64,000 nucleotides of DNA from Nocardia sp. alder85J (GTDB taxonomy: Bacteria > Actinomycetota > Actinomycetes > Mycobacteriales > Mycobacteriaceae), in NCBI RefSeq assembly GCF_020176955.2, contig NZ_JAIUCZ020000003.1, positions 969,672 to 1,033,671 of the forward strand, given 5' to 3'. The notes below the pieces were generated by a model, which saw nothing but the letters and a program-made list of their open reading frames with translations, did not search any database and was not told the DNA's origin. Position numbers and translations under genes: made by a program. Shown piece after piece: positions 27,041 to 36,002 of this stretch (its first letter is position 1; every line of letters begins with the position of its first letter).

Positions 27041-29407
27041 GTGTCCGTATATCTGTACCGATGGGGCAAATTCGCCTTCCGTCGGAAATGGATCGTCTTA
27101 CCCGTCTGGCTGCTGATCATCGTGGCGCTCGGCGCTCTCGGCGTCGGCCTGAAGAAGCCGGTCAAGGACGACTTCAACATGCCGAATCTGCCCTCGGCCC
27201 GCGCCACCGAGATCCTGGACAAACAGTTCCCGGGTATGTCCGCGCAGTTCAAATTCGACGCGGTCACCGGCACCTATGTCGTCGGCGCACCGGCCGGCCA
27301 GAAGCTGACCGACCCGAACAATCGGGCCGCGCTCACCGCGCTGGTACAGAAGCTGAACAACCTCGACATCGTCGACCACGCCAAGCCGCTGACCGACCCG
27401 ATCGAGGCCAGCACCCAGCTGAACTGCCTCACCGGCGACCGGACCGCGACCGACTTCGTGTCCCGCTGTAGCGCGGCGCCACTGAACGTGCTGAGCAAGG
27501 ACATTCCCGACTCGGTCGCCGTGATCAACGTGCCGTTCGCGATCAAGAAGTTCGCCGACGTCACCGATGCCGACCGGACGCTGGCCTACGACGTCGCGAA
27601 CGACGCCCGCGCCACCGGACTCACCGTCGAGATGGACGGCACCGTCGCGCAGAAGCAGATGCAGAGCAGCGGCAGCGCCGAGATGATCGGGTACGCGGTC
27701 GCCTTCATCGTGATGATGATCGCCTTCGGCGCCCTGATCGCGGCCTTCGTGCCGATCCTCACCGGCATCATCGGCGTCGGCTCGGCCTCGGCGCTGATCA
27801 TGGCCGGCACCTCGATCGCCAACATCCCGGCCTTCACCACCGTGCTGGCCTCGATGATCGGTATCGCGTTGTCGATCGACTACGCGCTGTTCATCGTCTC
27901 CCGGTACAAACACGAGCTGGCGGTGCAGGATTCGCCCGAGGAGGCGGCGGGTACCGCCATCGGCACCGCCGGATCCGCGGTGGTGTTCGCGGGCATGACC
28001 GTCATCGTGGCGCTGTGCGGGCTGAGCATCGTCGGGGTGAGCTTCCTCACCTGGATGGGTCTCGGCGGCGCGCTGGCGGCGGCCTTCGCGATCATGGTCG
28101 CGCTGACCCTGCTGCCCGCGCTGATGGGCGCGTTCGGCCGGTTCCTGTTCAAGCCGAAGCTGCCGCTGGTGGCCAAGCACGATCCCGAGGACGAGACCTC
28201 GGTCACCAACGGCATGCGGGTCGGCCGCCTGATCGGCCGGATGCCGGCGGTGACGCTGATCCTGAGCATCGTGGTGCTCGGCCTGCTGGCCCTGCCCGCG
28301 ACCAAGCTGACCCTCGGCCTGCCCGGCGAGGACGCGCAGCCGAAGACCACCACCATCCGCAAGGCCTACGACCTGCGCACGGAGGGTTTCGGTGAGGGCA
28401 GCAACGGTGGGCTGACGGTGGTCGCCGATCTGACCAATGTCGATCCGGCGCAGCGCAAGACGGCGGTCACCGAGCTGCACGACAAGCTGGCCGCGTATCC
28501 GGGTATGGACTACGTGACCTCGGCGCAGACCAACGCCGTGATCAAGCCGGCCGAGGGCGCCGGGCCGGGCGCCACCGCGACGAACGACTACGAGCACAGC
28601 ACCGGCGCGCTGTTGAAGGCGGTGCCGACCTCGGGCCCGAACAACAAGGCCACCCAGGATCTGGTGAAGCACGCCCGCGACGCCGAGAGCGCGTTCAAGG
28701 CGCGCTACGGCATGGAGTACGGCATCACCGGCACCACCGCGATCTACGCCGATGTGTCGAACGCGCTGCTCGGCAAGATCGTGCCGTACATGACGATCGT
28801 GGCGCTGGCCGCCTTCGTGCTGCTGGTGCTGGTGTTCCGGTCGATCCTGGTGCCGCTGACCGCCGCTCTGGGCTTCCTGTTGTCGATGGCGGCCACCTTC
28901 GGCGCCACGGTGCTGATCTTCCAGGAGGGCAAGCTGGGGCTGATCAAGGAGACCCATCCGCTGGTCAGCTTCCTGCCGATCGTATTGATCGGCTTGGTGT
29001 TCGGCCTCGCGATGGACTACCAGGTGTTCCTGGTGACCCGGATGCGCGAGGAGTACAAGCACGGCCGCTCGCCCAAGGACGCCGTGGTCGTCGGCTACCA
29101 CCACGGCGCCCGGGTGGTGACCTCGGCGGCGATCATCATGATCTCGGTGTTCGCGGGCTTCCTGATGGAAAGCGATGTCACCGCGAAGTCGATGGGCTTC
29201 GCGCTGGCCGCGGGCGTGCTGTTCGACGCCTTCCTGGTCCGGATGGTGCTGATCCCGTCGCTGCTGGTGCTGCTGGGCAAGTGGGCCTGGTGGCTGCCGA
29301 AGTGGCTGGACCGCGCCCTGCCCGATATCGACGTCGAGGGTTCCAAGCTGCGGGAGTTGCAGCAGCGGAACAAGCAGGCGGAACAGGAGCCGGTTCCGGT
29401 CGTCTGA
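27041..29407 (+). CDS. MmpL family RND transporter
   Basis: 788 residues. Twelve membrane helices in two halves, each with a large loop after its first helix (about residues 40-205 and 425-580). The proton-relay Asp-Tyr pairs of MmpL proteins are present at D280-Y281 (GIALSIDYALFIVSR) and D659-Y660 (FGLAMDYQVFLVTR). It belongs to the MMPL export family that moves lipids or drugs across the inner membrane; the compact size and lack of a long C-terminal tail resemble MmpL3-less, actinorhodin-transporter-like members, so the cargo is open. AGGAG precedes GTG 27041. Divergent from the TetR gene across its palindrome, so probably TetR-controlled. Confidence 0.93.
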   Translation: MSVYLYRWGKFAFRRKWIVLPVWLLIIVALGALGVGLKKPVKDDFNMPNLPSARATEILDKQFPGMSAQFKFDAVTGTYVVGAPAGQKLTDPNNRAALTALVQKLNNLDIVDHAKPLTDPIEASTQLNCLTGDRTATDFVSRCSAAPLNVLSKDIPDSVAVINVPFAIKKFADVTDADRTLAYDVANDARATGLTVEMDGTVAQKQMQSSGSAEMIGYAVAFIVMMIAFGALIAAFVPILTGIIGVGSASALIMAGTSIANIPAFTTVLASMIGIALSIDYALFIVSRYKHELAVQDSPEEAAGTAIGTAGSAVVFAGMTVIVALCGLSIVGVSFLTWMGLGGALAAAFAIMVALTLLPALMGAFGRFLFKPKLPLVAKHDPEDETSVTNGMRVGRLIGRMPAVTLILSIVVLGLLALPATKLTLGLPGEDAQPKTTTIRKAYDLRTEGFGEGSNGGLTVVADLTNVDPAQRKTAVTELHDKLAAYPGMDYVTSAQTNAVIKPAEGAGPGATATNDYEHSTGALLKAVPTSGPNNKATQDLVKHARDAESAFKARYGMEYGITGTTAIYADVSNALLGKIVPYMTIVALAAFVLLVLVFRSILVPLTAALGFLLSMAATFGATVLIFQEGKLGLIKETHPLVSFLPIVLIGLVFGLAMDYQVFLVTRMREEYKHGRSPKDAVVVGYHHGARVVTSAAIIMISVFAGFLMESDVTAKSMGFALAAGVLFDAFLVRMVLIPSLLVLLGKWAWWLPKWLDRALPDIDVEGSKLRELQQRNKQAEQEPVPVV

Positions 29408-29424
29408 CCTGTCCAGGCGAAAAG

Positions 29425-29460
29425 CTCGGCCCCGCACCCGAATTCGGGTGCGGGGCCGAG
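29425..29460 (+). terminator. Perfect palindromic terminator after mmpL
   Basis: A 16-bp GC-rich stem with an AATT loop, 18 bp past the mmpL stop, preceded by AAAAG and followed by TGCTTTCC. It is the strongest terminator structure in the window and could also stop transcription from the minus-strand gene ending at 29586. Confidence 0.85.
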
Positions 29461-29510
29461 TGCTTTCCGGACCGGGCCGAGGGCGCCGACCCGAGCCGGG
29501 CGAGCCGCCG

Positions 29511-29580
29511 AATCGGTCCGGGCCGCAGCATGATTCGGTCCGGGCTGCGGTGCGATTCGGTCCGGCCGCGGCGTGATTCG
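29511..29580. repeat. 22-bp tandem repeat, three copies
   Basis: Units at 29511, 29533 and 29555 share AATCGGTCCGG or ATTCGGTCCGG followed by a GC-rich remainder, ending with a partial ATTCG. It lies immediately after the stop codon of the oxidoreductase gene. It looks non-coding and may vary in copy number. Confidence 0.75.
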
Positions 29581-29585
29581 CGCGA

Positions 29586-30521
29586 TCAGCCCAGCTGCGG
29601 GGCGATCTCGGCGGCCACCAGCTCCAGGTGGTCCAGATCCGAGAGGTCCAGCACCTGGAGGTAGAGCCGGGTGATGCCGGTGGTCTCGCGGTACCGGCCG
29701 ATCTTGTCGACCACCTCGGCGGGCGAGCCGGCCAGCCCGTTCTCCCGCAGTTCCGCGGGTTCGCGGCCGATGGCGGCGGCCCGGCGGGCCACCTCGGCCT
29801 CGTCGCGGCCCACGCAGATCACCTGAGCCACCGAGCGCGTGATCTCACCCGGATCCCGGCCGATCGCCCGCGCCGCTGCCGCGACCCGCTCGAATTGTGT
29901 GGTGGCCGTGGTGGTATCAGTGAAGGCGACATTGAACTCGGCGGCGTACCGGGCGGCCAGTTCGGGGGTGCGCTTCTTGCCGAAGCCGCCGATGATCACC
30001 GGCGGTCCCGGCCGCTGCACCGGTTTCGGCAGTGCCGGTGCGCCTTCCAGCCGATAGTGCTTGCCCGCGAAATCGAAGCTGCCGCCCTCCGGGGTCGCCC
30101 ACAGGCCGGTGATGATCTCGAGCTGTTCCGCGAAACGGTCGAAACGCTCTGTCACCGCGGGCAATTCGATGCCGTAGGCGGTGTGCTCGTCCGCGAACCA
30201 GCCCGCACCGAGCCCGAATTCCACTCGGCCGCCGGACATCCGGTCCACCTGCGCCACCGAGACCGCCAGCACCGAGGGGTGCCGGAAGGTGGCCGAGGTG
30301 ACCAGGGTGCCGAGCCGGATGCGGGAGGTCTCCCGGGCCAGCGCGGCCAGCGTGAGCCAGGCATCGGTGGGGCCGGGCAGCCCGGACACCCCACCCATCT
30401 TCAGAAAATGATCGGAGCGGAAGAACGCGTCGAAGCCCGCGTCCTCGGTCGCCTTCGCGACCCGCGACAAGTCGTCGTAGTCGGCACCCTGCTGGGGCTC
30501 GGTGAAGATCCGTAGGTCCAC
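29586..30521 (-). CDS. LLM class F420-dependent oxidoreductase
   Basis: 311 residues from GTG 30521 (VDLRIFTEPQQGADYDD); the long reading to 30983 runs into the tRNA and is not real. TIM-barrel luciferase-like fold with DAFFRSDHFLKMGG, LVTSATFRHPSVLAVSVAQV, GRVEFGLGAGWFADEH and PVIIGGFGKKRTPELAARYA. These blocks are typical of the F420-dependent TIGR03560-type branch, in which the deazaflavin F420 replaces FMN. A TTG a few codons upstream is an alternative start. Substrate unknown. No operon partner; separated from mmpL by the terminator. Confidence 0.88.
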   Translation of the reverse strand: MDLRIFTEPQQGADYDDLSRVAKATEDAGFDAFFRSDHFLKMGGVSGLPGPTDAWLTLAALARETSRIRLGTLVTSATFRHPSVLAVSVAQVDRMSGGRVEFGLGAGWFADEHTAYGIELPAVTERFDRFAEQLEIITGLWATPEGGSFDFAGKHYRLEGAPALPKPVQRPGPPVIIGGFGKKRTPELAARYAAEFNVAFTDTTTATTQFERVAAAARAIGRDPGEITRSVAQVICVGRDEAEVARRAAAIGREPAELRENGLAGSPAEVVDKIGRYRETTGITRLYLQVLDLSDLDHLELVAAEIAPQLG

Positions 30522-30666
30522 GTCGGCCCACAATAGTCCCTTGATCGGATGAATTTCCGGATGCGCGACCGCGCACCGGGCCGGATGCGACGGAATGCGC
30601 GCGGGTCCAGGCGGCCGAGACAGATTCGTTATCGAATGTACGTTCGAATGCGAGTAGTCTCGGCAC

Positions 30667-30861
30667 ATGCCCCTCGACCGCCACCTCCACTTCGCGCAGC
30701 TGTGGCTCGAACAGGTCCGCGACCATCTGGCCGCGGCCGCCGCCACCGGCACCCCGCTGCCACCCGAGCAGTTGAACATCATGTCCGGCAAGATCGCCGC
30801 AGGCCTGCGTGTCTTCACCGAATTGGCCGAACACCGGCCGCACTGGGAACAGGCGGGATGA
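30667..30861 (+). CDS. Small hypothetical protein
   Basis: 64 residues, mostly helical (LHFAQLWLEQVRDHLAAAAA, IMSGKIAAGLRVFTELAEH), no Cys, no membrane segment. It is divergent from the F420 oxidoreductase and ends just before the terminator hairpin at 30862-30896, which fits a real transcription unit. No clear ribosome site is seen, so translation is uncertain. Not recognised. Confidence 0.45.
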   Translation: MPLDRHLHFAQLWLEQVRDHLAAAAATGTPLPPEQLNIMSGKIAAGLRVFTELAEHRPHWEQAG

Positions 30862-30896
30862 AAAAGGCCCCTCACCCGGCAATTCAGGTGAGGGGC
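30862..30896 (-). terminator. Intrinsic terminator of tRNA-Ser(CGA)
   Basis: On the minus strand a 10-bp stem (GCCCCTCACC / GGTGAGGGGC) is followed directly by CTTTTTC. It starts two bases past the tRNA CCA end. Confidence 0.85.
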
Positions 30897-30898
30897 TG

Positions 30899-30989
30899 TG
30901 GCGGTGGCGCAGGGATTTGAACCCTGGGTGGGGGGATACCCCACACACGCTTTCGAGGCGTGCTCCTTAGGCCGCTCGGACACGCCACC
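30899..30989 (-). tRNA. tRNA-Ser(CGA)
   Basis: Acceptor GGTGGCG/CGCCACC, anticodon loop CTCGAAA in stem GCACGC/GCGTGT, long variable arm, T-loop TTCAAAT. The CCA end is encoded (30899-30901). It reads UCG serine codons. Confidence 0.95.
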
Positions 30990-31054
30990 GCTGGTGACTC
31001 TACCGGACTGGGTGGCGAAACCGTAAATCGCCTGGACTCCCGGTCACTCGCCGA

Positions 31055-31540
31055 TCAGGGGCGCTGGGTGCGGAAGAAGGCGTCCAGCCGTGCGGCACAT
31101 TCGGATTCGAGAACACCGCCGCGCACCTCGGGCCGATGGTTGAGACGACGATCACGCACCACGTCCCACAACGACCCGACGGCCCCGGTCTTCGGCTCCC
31201 ACGCCCCGAACACCAGCCGCCGGACCCGGGCCAGCACCAGCGCGCCGGCGCACATCGTGCAGGGCTCCAAGGTGACCGCCAGGGTGGCGCCGGTCAGCCG
31301 CCAGCCGTCACCGGCCACCGCGGCCGCGCGGCGCAGCGCGAGGATCTCCGCATGCGCGGTCGGATCGCCGGTCGCCTCGCGGGCATTCGCGGCGCGGGCC
31401 AGTTCCCGGCCGTCGGCGTCGAAGACCACCGCACCGACCGGCACATCCCGCGGATCCGCGGCGGCCGCCGCGGCCAGGGCCGCGCGAACGAACTCCTCGT
31501 CGGCGGTCAGGCCGGACGACCGATCCGCGCCCCGGACCAT
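31055..31540 (-). CDS. tadA: tRNA-specific adenosine deaminase
   Basis: 161 residues. Zinc and catalytic residues are all present: H63 and E65 in TAHAEILALR, C94 and C97 in LEPCTMCAGA. It deaminates A34 to inosine in tRNA-Arg(ACG), and a tRNA-Arg(ACG) gene lies 9 kb away in this window. The central VGAVVFDADGRELARAAN and GRRLVFG-type segments fit the family. Its start codon follows directly on the stop of the upstream partner gene with no gap, so the two are cotranscribed. Length is typical. Confidence 0.95.
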   Translation of the reverse strand: MVRGADRSSGLTADEEFVRAALAAAAAADPRDVPVGAVVFDADGRELARAANAREATGDPTAHAEILALRRAAAVAGDGWRLTGATLAVTLEPCTMCAGALVLARVRRLVFGAWEPKTGAVGSLWDVVRDRRLNHRPEVRGGVLESECAARLDAFFRTQRP

Positions 31541-32077
31541 TCAGTGCGGCAGCTTGTCCAGCACCGCGGTCAACTCCCCGGAGAAGCCCAAGCGCTGCGC
31601 GATCATGGTGATCTGCTCGTCCGGATAGAGCTCGGTGTCGGCGAGGATCACGCTCAGCACCGGCTCCGGCAGGCCGAGGTCGGCGAGTACACCGAGATCG
31701 CCCTCGCCCCAGGGCTCGACGTCGTCGATCTCGTCGGGATCGATGTCCGGAATCTCGATGTTCAACTCGTCCAGCACATCGGCGGCAATGTCGTAATCGA
31801 TCGCGGCGGTGGCATCGGACAACAGCAGGCGGCTACCGGCCGGGCCCGGGCGCAGCACGACGAAAAATTCGTCGTCCACATCCAGCAGTCCGAACACGGC
31901 TCCCGTGCTGCGCAGCGCTCGCAGTTCGTTCTCGGCCGCCTCCAGGCTGAGCAATGCCGCAGAGCTGAGCGGGCTGCACCGCCATTTGCTGTCTTCGCGA
32001 ATCACCGCCACGGCAAACCCATCCACGTCGTCGTTTTCATCCGACGCCGCCCTGTTCGTGCTGGAGCGCTGTGCCAT
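31541..32077 (-). CDS. tRNA adenosine deaminase-associated protein
   Basis: 178 residues, acidic, cytoplasmic, no catalytic motif. Segments DDVDGFAVAVIREDSKWRCS, GLLDVDDEFFVVLRPGPAGS, EIPDIDPDEIDDVEPWGEGD and LYPDEQITMIAQRLGF match the actinobacterial family named for its constant position before tadA. The stop TGA abuts the ATG of tadA. It presumably assists or regulates TadA, but no activity is known. Start ATG 32077; divergent from tyrA, 58 bp apart. Confidence 0.9.
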   Translation of the reverse strand: MAQRSSTNRAASDENDDVDGFAVAVIREDSKWRCSPLSSAALLSLEAAENELRALRSTGAVFGLLDVDDEFFVVLRPGPAGSRLLLSDATAAIDYDIAADVLDELNIEIPDIDPDEIDDVEPWGEGDLGVLADLGLPEPVLSVILADTELYPDEQITMIAQRLGFSGELTAVLDKLPH

Positions 32078-32135
32078 GGCCGCAACGGTAGTCCGCTTCG
32101 GCGCAAATGTTGAAGTCGTATGCGAATCTGATTCG

Positions 32136-33086
32136 ATGACAGCCCTACGGAAATCGGCGGTATGTGTCCTGGGTACCGGACTGATCGGCGGTTCGGTACT
32201 GCGCGCCGCGACCGCGGCCGGGTACCGGACCTGGGGTTACAACCGATCCGCCGCGGGCGCGCAGGCCGCCGCGGCCGACGGTTTCGATGTCGGCACCGAT
32301 ATCGCGCCGGTGCTGAGCCGGGCGGCGGCCGAGGATGCCGTGGTCGTGGTGGGGGTGCCGATGCCCGCGCTCGAGTCGGTGCTCTCCGATATCCGGCTGC
32401 TCGCGCCCGACTGCGTACTCACCGATGTGATCAGCGTGAAGGCGCCGGTGCTGGCGACCGTGCGCAAACACGAACTCGGCGGCCGCTTCGTCGGCGGGCA
32501 CCCGATGGCGGGCACCGCCGAATCCGGTTGGGCGGCATCCACTGCCGAGTTGTTCACCGGCGCCGCGTGGGCGGTGGGCGTCGACCCCGGCACCCATGCC
32601 GAATCCTGGACACGGGTGGCGCGGCTGGCGCTGGACTGCGGCGCGACGGTCGTCCCGGTGGTCGCCGACGAACACGATCGCGCGGTCGCGCGGATCTCGC
32701 ACCTGCCGCACGTGCTGGCCGAGGCGCTGGCGGTGGCCGGGGCAGCGGGTGGCGATCTGGCACTGGGTTTGGCGGCCGGATCCTTCCGCGACGGCACCCG
32801 GGTCGCGGCGACCGCACCCGATCTGGTCCGGGCGATCTGCGAACCGAACGCGTCGGCGCTGCTGGACGCGCTCGACGACACCCTGCGGCTGCTGACCGCC
32901 GCCCGGGCCTCGCTGGCCGCCGACGGCGTGCTGGGCGAACTCGCCGACGCCGGCTACAGCGAGCGCAACCGCTACGACACGCTGGATCGCTGGGACATCA
33001 CCGATATCCGGCCGGGCGACCACGATTGGCACGAACGGTTGCGGGCGGCCGGGCAGCGCGGCGGGGTGATCCGGCGGCTGGACTGA
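32136..33086 (+). CDS. tyrA: Prephenate dehydrogenase
   Basis: 316 residues from ATG 32136 (MTALRKSAVCVLG); earlier codons overlap the divergent gene. The NAD-binding motif is VLGTGLIGGSVLRAATAAGY. The catalytic region has GHPMAGTAESGWAASTAELF and later DEHDRAVARISHLPHVLAEA, with the His and Asp-His elements of TyrA. It oxidatively decarboxylates prephenate to 4-hydroxyphenylpyruvate in tyrosine synthesis. No ACT or chorismate mutase domain is fused. The aminotransferase that would use its product (HisC2/Pat) is 9 kb downstream. As I recall, mycobacteria show the same tadA-tyrA order. Confidence 0.93.
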   Translation: MTALRKSAVCVLGTGLIGGSVLRAATAAGYRTWGYNRSAAGAQAAAADGFDVGTDIAPVLSRAAAEDAVVVVGVPMPALESVLSDIRLLAPDCVLTDVISVKAPVLATVRKHELGGRFVGGHPMAGTAESGWAASTAELFTGAAWAVGVDPGTHAESWTRVARLALDCGATVVPVVADEHDRAVARISHLPHVLAEALAVAGAAGGDLALGLAAGSFRDGTRVAATAPDLVRAICEPNASALLDALDDTLRLLTAARASLAADGVLGELADAGYSERNRYDTLDRWDITDIRPGDHDWHERLRAAGQRGGVIRRLD

Positions 33087-33095
33087 CCCGCGCGG

Positions 33096-33734
33096 TCAGA
33101 TGCGCTCGGCGAGTCCCGGATAGTTCAGCAGGAAACCGTCGGAGTCCACGGTCACCGTGGCGGTGGACACCGGCGACAGCACGTGGATGCCGTCGGCGCC
33201 GCTGGAATAGGTGAGCTTGGACTCCTCCACCAGCAGCTCCGGCAGCCGCACGTAGACCACCGGCACCTCCACGTATTCCGTGGTGCGGGCCAGGCCGTAG
33301 CGACGGATCGGCAACGTGTTGAAGAACGGGCTGAGCACCACGTCGACATCCAGGGCGTCGCCGAAGGTGGATCGGACGTGGGTGCCACCGGCATCGATCA
33401 GCCAGTAGTTCTCCTCGTCGCGGGCGATCGACGCGTGCCGCTCGCCGGCGGCGACGGTGCTGCGCAGCGACAACCGCTTGGTCATCCCGTTCTCGTCCGT
33501 GACCAGGTCGTACGAGGCACTGAAGGCCGGATGGTCCTCGCATTCGCCGCCGATGATCCGGCCGGAGGCGCGGATGCGGTTACCGGTGACGGTCACCCGC
33601 ACCGACTCCATCCGGGAGGCGTTGTGTGCTCGCCAGGTGAGAATCGCCGGCCAGCGCGACTCCGCCGCGACCGTGTCCCCGTTGCGGCCGCTCGCCTGGG
33701 CGGCCGTCGTCTTGCCCTGGGCTGGATTCGTCAC
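33096..33734 (-). CDS. Putative glycolipid-binding domain protein
   Basis: 212 residues. From residue ~28 the sequence PAILTWRAHNASRMESVRVT, then GNRIRASGRIIGG, matches the Glycolip_bind (PF06475, formerly DUF1089) family, a beta-barrel related to the LolA/LppX-like fold. Later segments DVVLSPFFNTLPIRRYGL and VTVDSDGFLLNYPGLAERI are typical of its second half. No signal peptide is seen; the first 25 residues are Thr/Ala/Gly-rich. Ligand binding is inferred from the family name only. It is convergent with tyrA (10 bp between stops) and parallel to the ABC genes downstream on the same strand. Confidence 0.85.
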   Translation of the reverse strand: MTNPAQGKTTAAQASGRNGDTVAAESRWPAILTWRAHNASRMESVRVTVTGNRIRASGRIIGGECEDHPAFSASYDLVTDENGMTKRLSLRSTVAAGERHASIARDEENYWLIDAGGTHVRSTFGDALDVDVVLSPFFNTLPIRRYGLARTTEYVEVPVVYVRLPELLVEESKLTYSSGADGIHVLSPVSTATVTVDSDGFLLNYPGLAERI

Positions 33735-33818
33735 CCCTCTACGTTAGGTGACGTCGGCGCGGAGGTTACGCCGCAGCCACCGAAGTGCGGCCGCCACGAA
33801 TTCCGAACGGAATGTCGA

Positions 33819-36002
33819 TCACACCAGCGAATCCCGCCAGGCCGTGTGCAATGCGGCGAAACGACCTGTGGCAGCGATCAATTCGTCCGGTGATCCGTCC
33901 TCTACCAGGCGGCCGGAATCCAGCACCAGAACACGATCGGCGATCGCCACCGTGGACAGTCGATGGGCGATGATCACGGCCGTGCGGCCGTGCAGCACCG
34001 TCTCCAGCGCCTGCTGCACCAATCGTTCGCCGGGGATGTCCAGGCTCGAGGTGGCCTCGTCCAGCACGATCACCGCCGGATCGGCCAGAAATACCCGGGC
34101 GAACGCCACCAACTGCCGCTGACCGGCCGAGAGCCGGCCGCCGCGCTTGCGGACATCGGTCTCGAAACCGTCCGGCAGCGAGTCGACGAAGTCGGCTAGC
34201 CCCACCGCGTCGGCGGCGCCACGCACCTCGTCGTCGGTGGCCGCCGGCTTGCCGAGCCGGATGTTGTCGGCCACCGATCCGGAGAACAGGTACGACTCCT
34301 GGGTCACCATGGCGATATTGCGGCGCAGGTCGGCATCGGTGATGTCGCGCAGATCCACCCCGTCGAGCCGGACGCTGCCGGCGGTGGGGTCGTAGAACCG
34401 CGCCACCAGCTTGGCCAGCGTCGACTTCCCGGCGCCGGTCGCCCCGACCAGCGCCACCACCTGCCCCGCCGCAACGCTGAGCGACAATTCCAGCTGGGTG
34501 CGCCGCTCACCCCCGTGCCCTGACCGGTCCGGATCATCATCGTCCGGGTCGGCGGCGGGCTCGGCGCCGCCACGGAACGGGTAGTCGAAGGACACCGCGT
34601 CGAAGCGCAGTTCGCCGCGCGCCCGGCCACCCGGTGCGGCGACCGCGCGGGGTGCGATCGGATCGGCGACGGTCGACTGTTCCTCCAGGATTCCGGAGAT
34701 CCGCTCGAGCGCCGCGGCCGCCGACTGGTAGGAGTTGAACACCTGGGCCAGCTCGTCCAGCGGCCCGTAGAACTGCCGCAGATAGAGCAGGAAGGCTGCC
34801 AGCACGCCGATCGCGGTGTGCCCGTGGATCACCCGCCAGCCACCGACCAGCAGGATCACCACCGTGGTCGCCGCGCTGATCGTCCGCACCAGGCCGATGT
34901 ACGCGGCCATGCCGCGCAGGGCGCTGCTGTTGGCGGCGCGGTATTCGTCGTCCTCGAGGTCGAGGATGTCCTCGTTGCGCTGTTCACGCCGGAATGCCTG
35001 CACCGCACGGATACCGCCCATGGTCTCCACGAAGTGCACGACCACCTTCGCGATCGCGCCGCGGGTCCGCCGGTATCCGGCCCGCTGATTCCGCTGCGCC
35101 CAACGGGTGATGTACACCAGCGGCACGAAGCCGACCAGCACCACCAGCGCCAGCGGCACATCCATCCACAGCAGCACCACCGCGATCGTGGCCAGCGACA
35201 ACACCGCGCCGAGCGCGTCGTTGAGCGCCCGGTCCAGCAGATCCTCCAGCGATTCCAGATCGCTGGTCAGCCGCGCGACGATCTTGCCGGAGGTGTAGGT
35301 CTCATGGAAGACGACCGGTAGCCGTTGCACGTGCAGGAACACCCGCATCCGCAGGTCGAACAGCACCTGCTGGCTCAGCCGCGCCGCGGTCCGCACGAAG
35401 ACGAAGGTGGTCATGCCGCTGAGCAGCGCGCACCCGGTGGCGCCCCCGACCGCGACCAGCAGCGCCGTCCAGTCACCGCGCGTCGCCCCGGCCACGCCGG
35501 CATCGAGCCCGTGCGCGACGAACAGCGGCCCGGCCACCATCGCGGCGTTGTCCAGCACGATGATCACCAGCGCCAGCACCACCCGCGCCCGGTACGGCCG
35601 CAGCAGCGACCACAGCAGCCGCCGCGATCGCGCCGCCAGCGCGAGATTCACCGCCTCGGTGGCCTCCGCCTCCTCGGCCGCCACCCCGCGCCACAGCTCC
35701 TCCCCGGAGACGGCGACCACGGAGTCGCCGGACTCCGCGCCCGCACCTGCCAGCCGGACGGAAACAGGTGCGGCCGTGGCGACCACACCCGCACCGGCCT
35801 GCGCGCCGCCGGCCGGCGCGTCGCCGCCGAATGCCGACGCGTCGCGCGTACCGGACGAAATCTGCTCGGCCACAGCCGAATCGAGCCCGGATCCGGCGGC
35901 AGCACCGGCATCCGGGACACCGTCGCCGGGTGTGATGTGCGGCATGGTTTCACGTGGCACCACGTCGCCGGGTTTCGTGTCATCGGACGTAGACCGGGGC
36001 AT
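33819..36002 (-). CDS. ABC exporter half-transporter, canonical site, long N-terminus
   Basis: 727 residues. A ~125-residue Ala/Gly-rich cytoplasmic leader precedes the six-helix exporter domain (from LLWSLLRPYRARVVLALVII). The NBD holds Walker A GATGAGKST, signature GGRLSAGQRQ, Walker B VIVLDEATSSLD with catalytic Glu, and IAHRLST. A Pro/Asp-rich insert (AEPAADPDDDDPDRSGHGG) sits between strands at the start of the NBD. It overlaps the upstream partner gene by 23 bp. Together they form a heterodimeric exporter with one working ATP site. Substrate unknown. Confidence 0.92.
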   Translation of the reverse strand: MPRSTSDDTKPGDVVPRETMPHITPGDGVPDAGAAAGSGLDSAVAEQISSGTRDASAFGGDAPAGGAQAGAGVVATAAPVSVRLAGAGAESGDSVVAVSGEELWRGVAAEEAEATEAVNLALAARSRRLLWSLLRPYRARVVLALVIIVLDNAAMVAGPLFVAHGLDAGVAGATRGDWTALLVAVGGATGCALLSGMTTFVFVRTAARLSQQVLFDLRMRVFLHVQRLPVVFHETYTSGKIVARLTSDLESLEDLLDRALNDALGAVLSLATIAVVLLWMDVPLALVVLVGFVPLVYITRWAQRNQRAGYRRTRGAIAKVVVHFVETMGGIRAVQAFRREQRNEDILDLEDDEYRAANSSALRGMAAYIGLVRTISAATTVVILLVGGWRVIHGHTAIGVLAAFLLYLRQFYGPLDELAQVFNSYQSAAAALERISGILEEQSTVADPIAPRAVAAPGGRARGELRFDAVSFDYPFRGGAEPAADPDDDDPDRSGHGGERRTQLELSLSVAAGQVVALVGATGAGKSTLAKLVARFYDPTAGSVRLDGVDLRDITDADLRRNIAMVTQESYLFSGSVADNIRLGKPAATDDEVRGAADAVGLADFVDSLPDGFETDVRKRGGRLSAGQRQLVAFARVFLADPAVIVLDEATSSLDIPGERLVQQALETVLHGRTAVIIAHRLSTVAIADRVLVLDSGRLVEDGSPDELIAATGRFAALHTAWRDSLV

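Noticed and set aside
27098..29437. A 779-codon open frame antisense to mmpL
   Set aside because: Its composition is an Arg/His/Gln/Asp-rich shadow of the GC-biased mmpL coding frame and has no domain or ribosome site.
34000..35900. Antisense frames over the ABC transporter genes as separate genes
   Set aside because: All are high-GC shadows; both ABC genes have complete motifs in the annotated frames.
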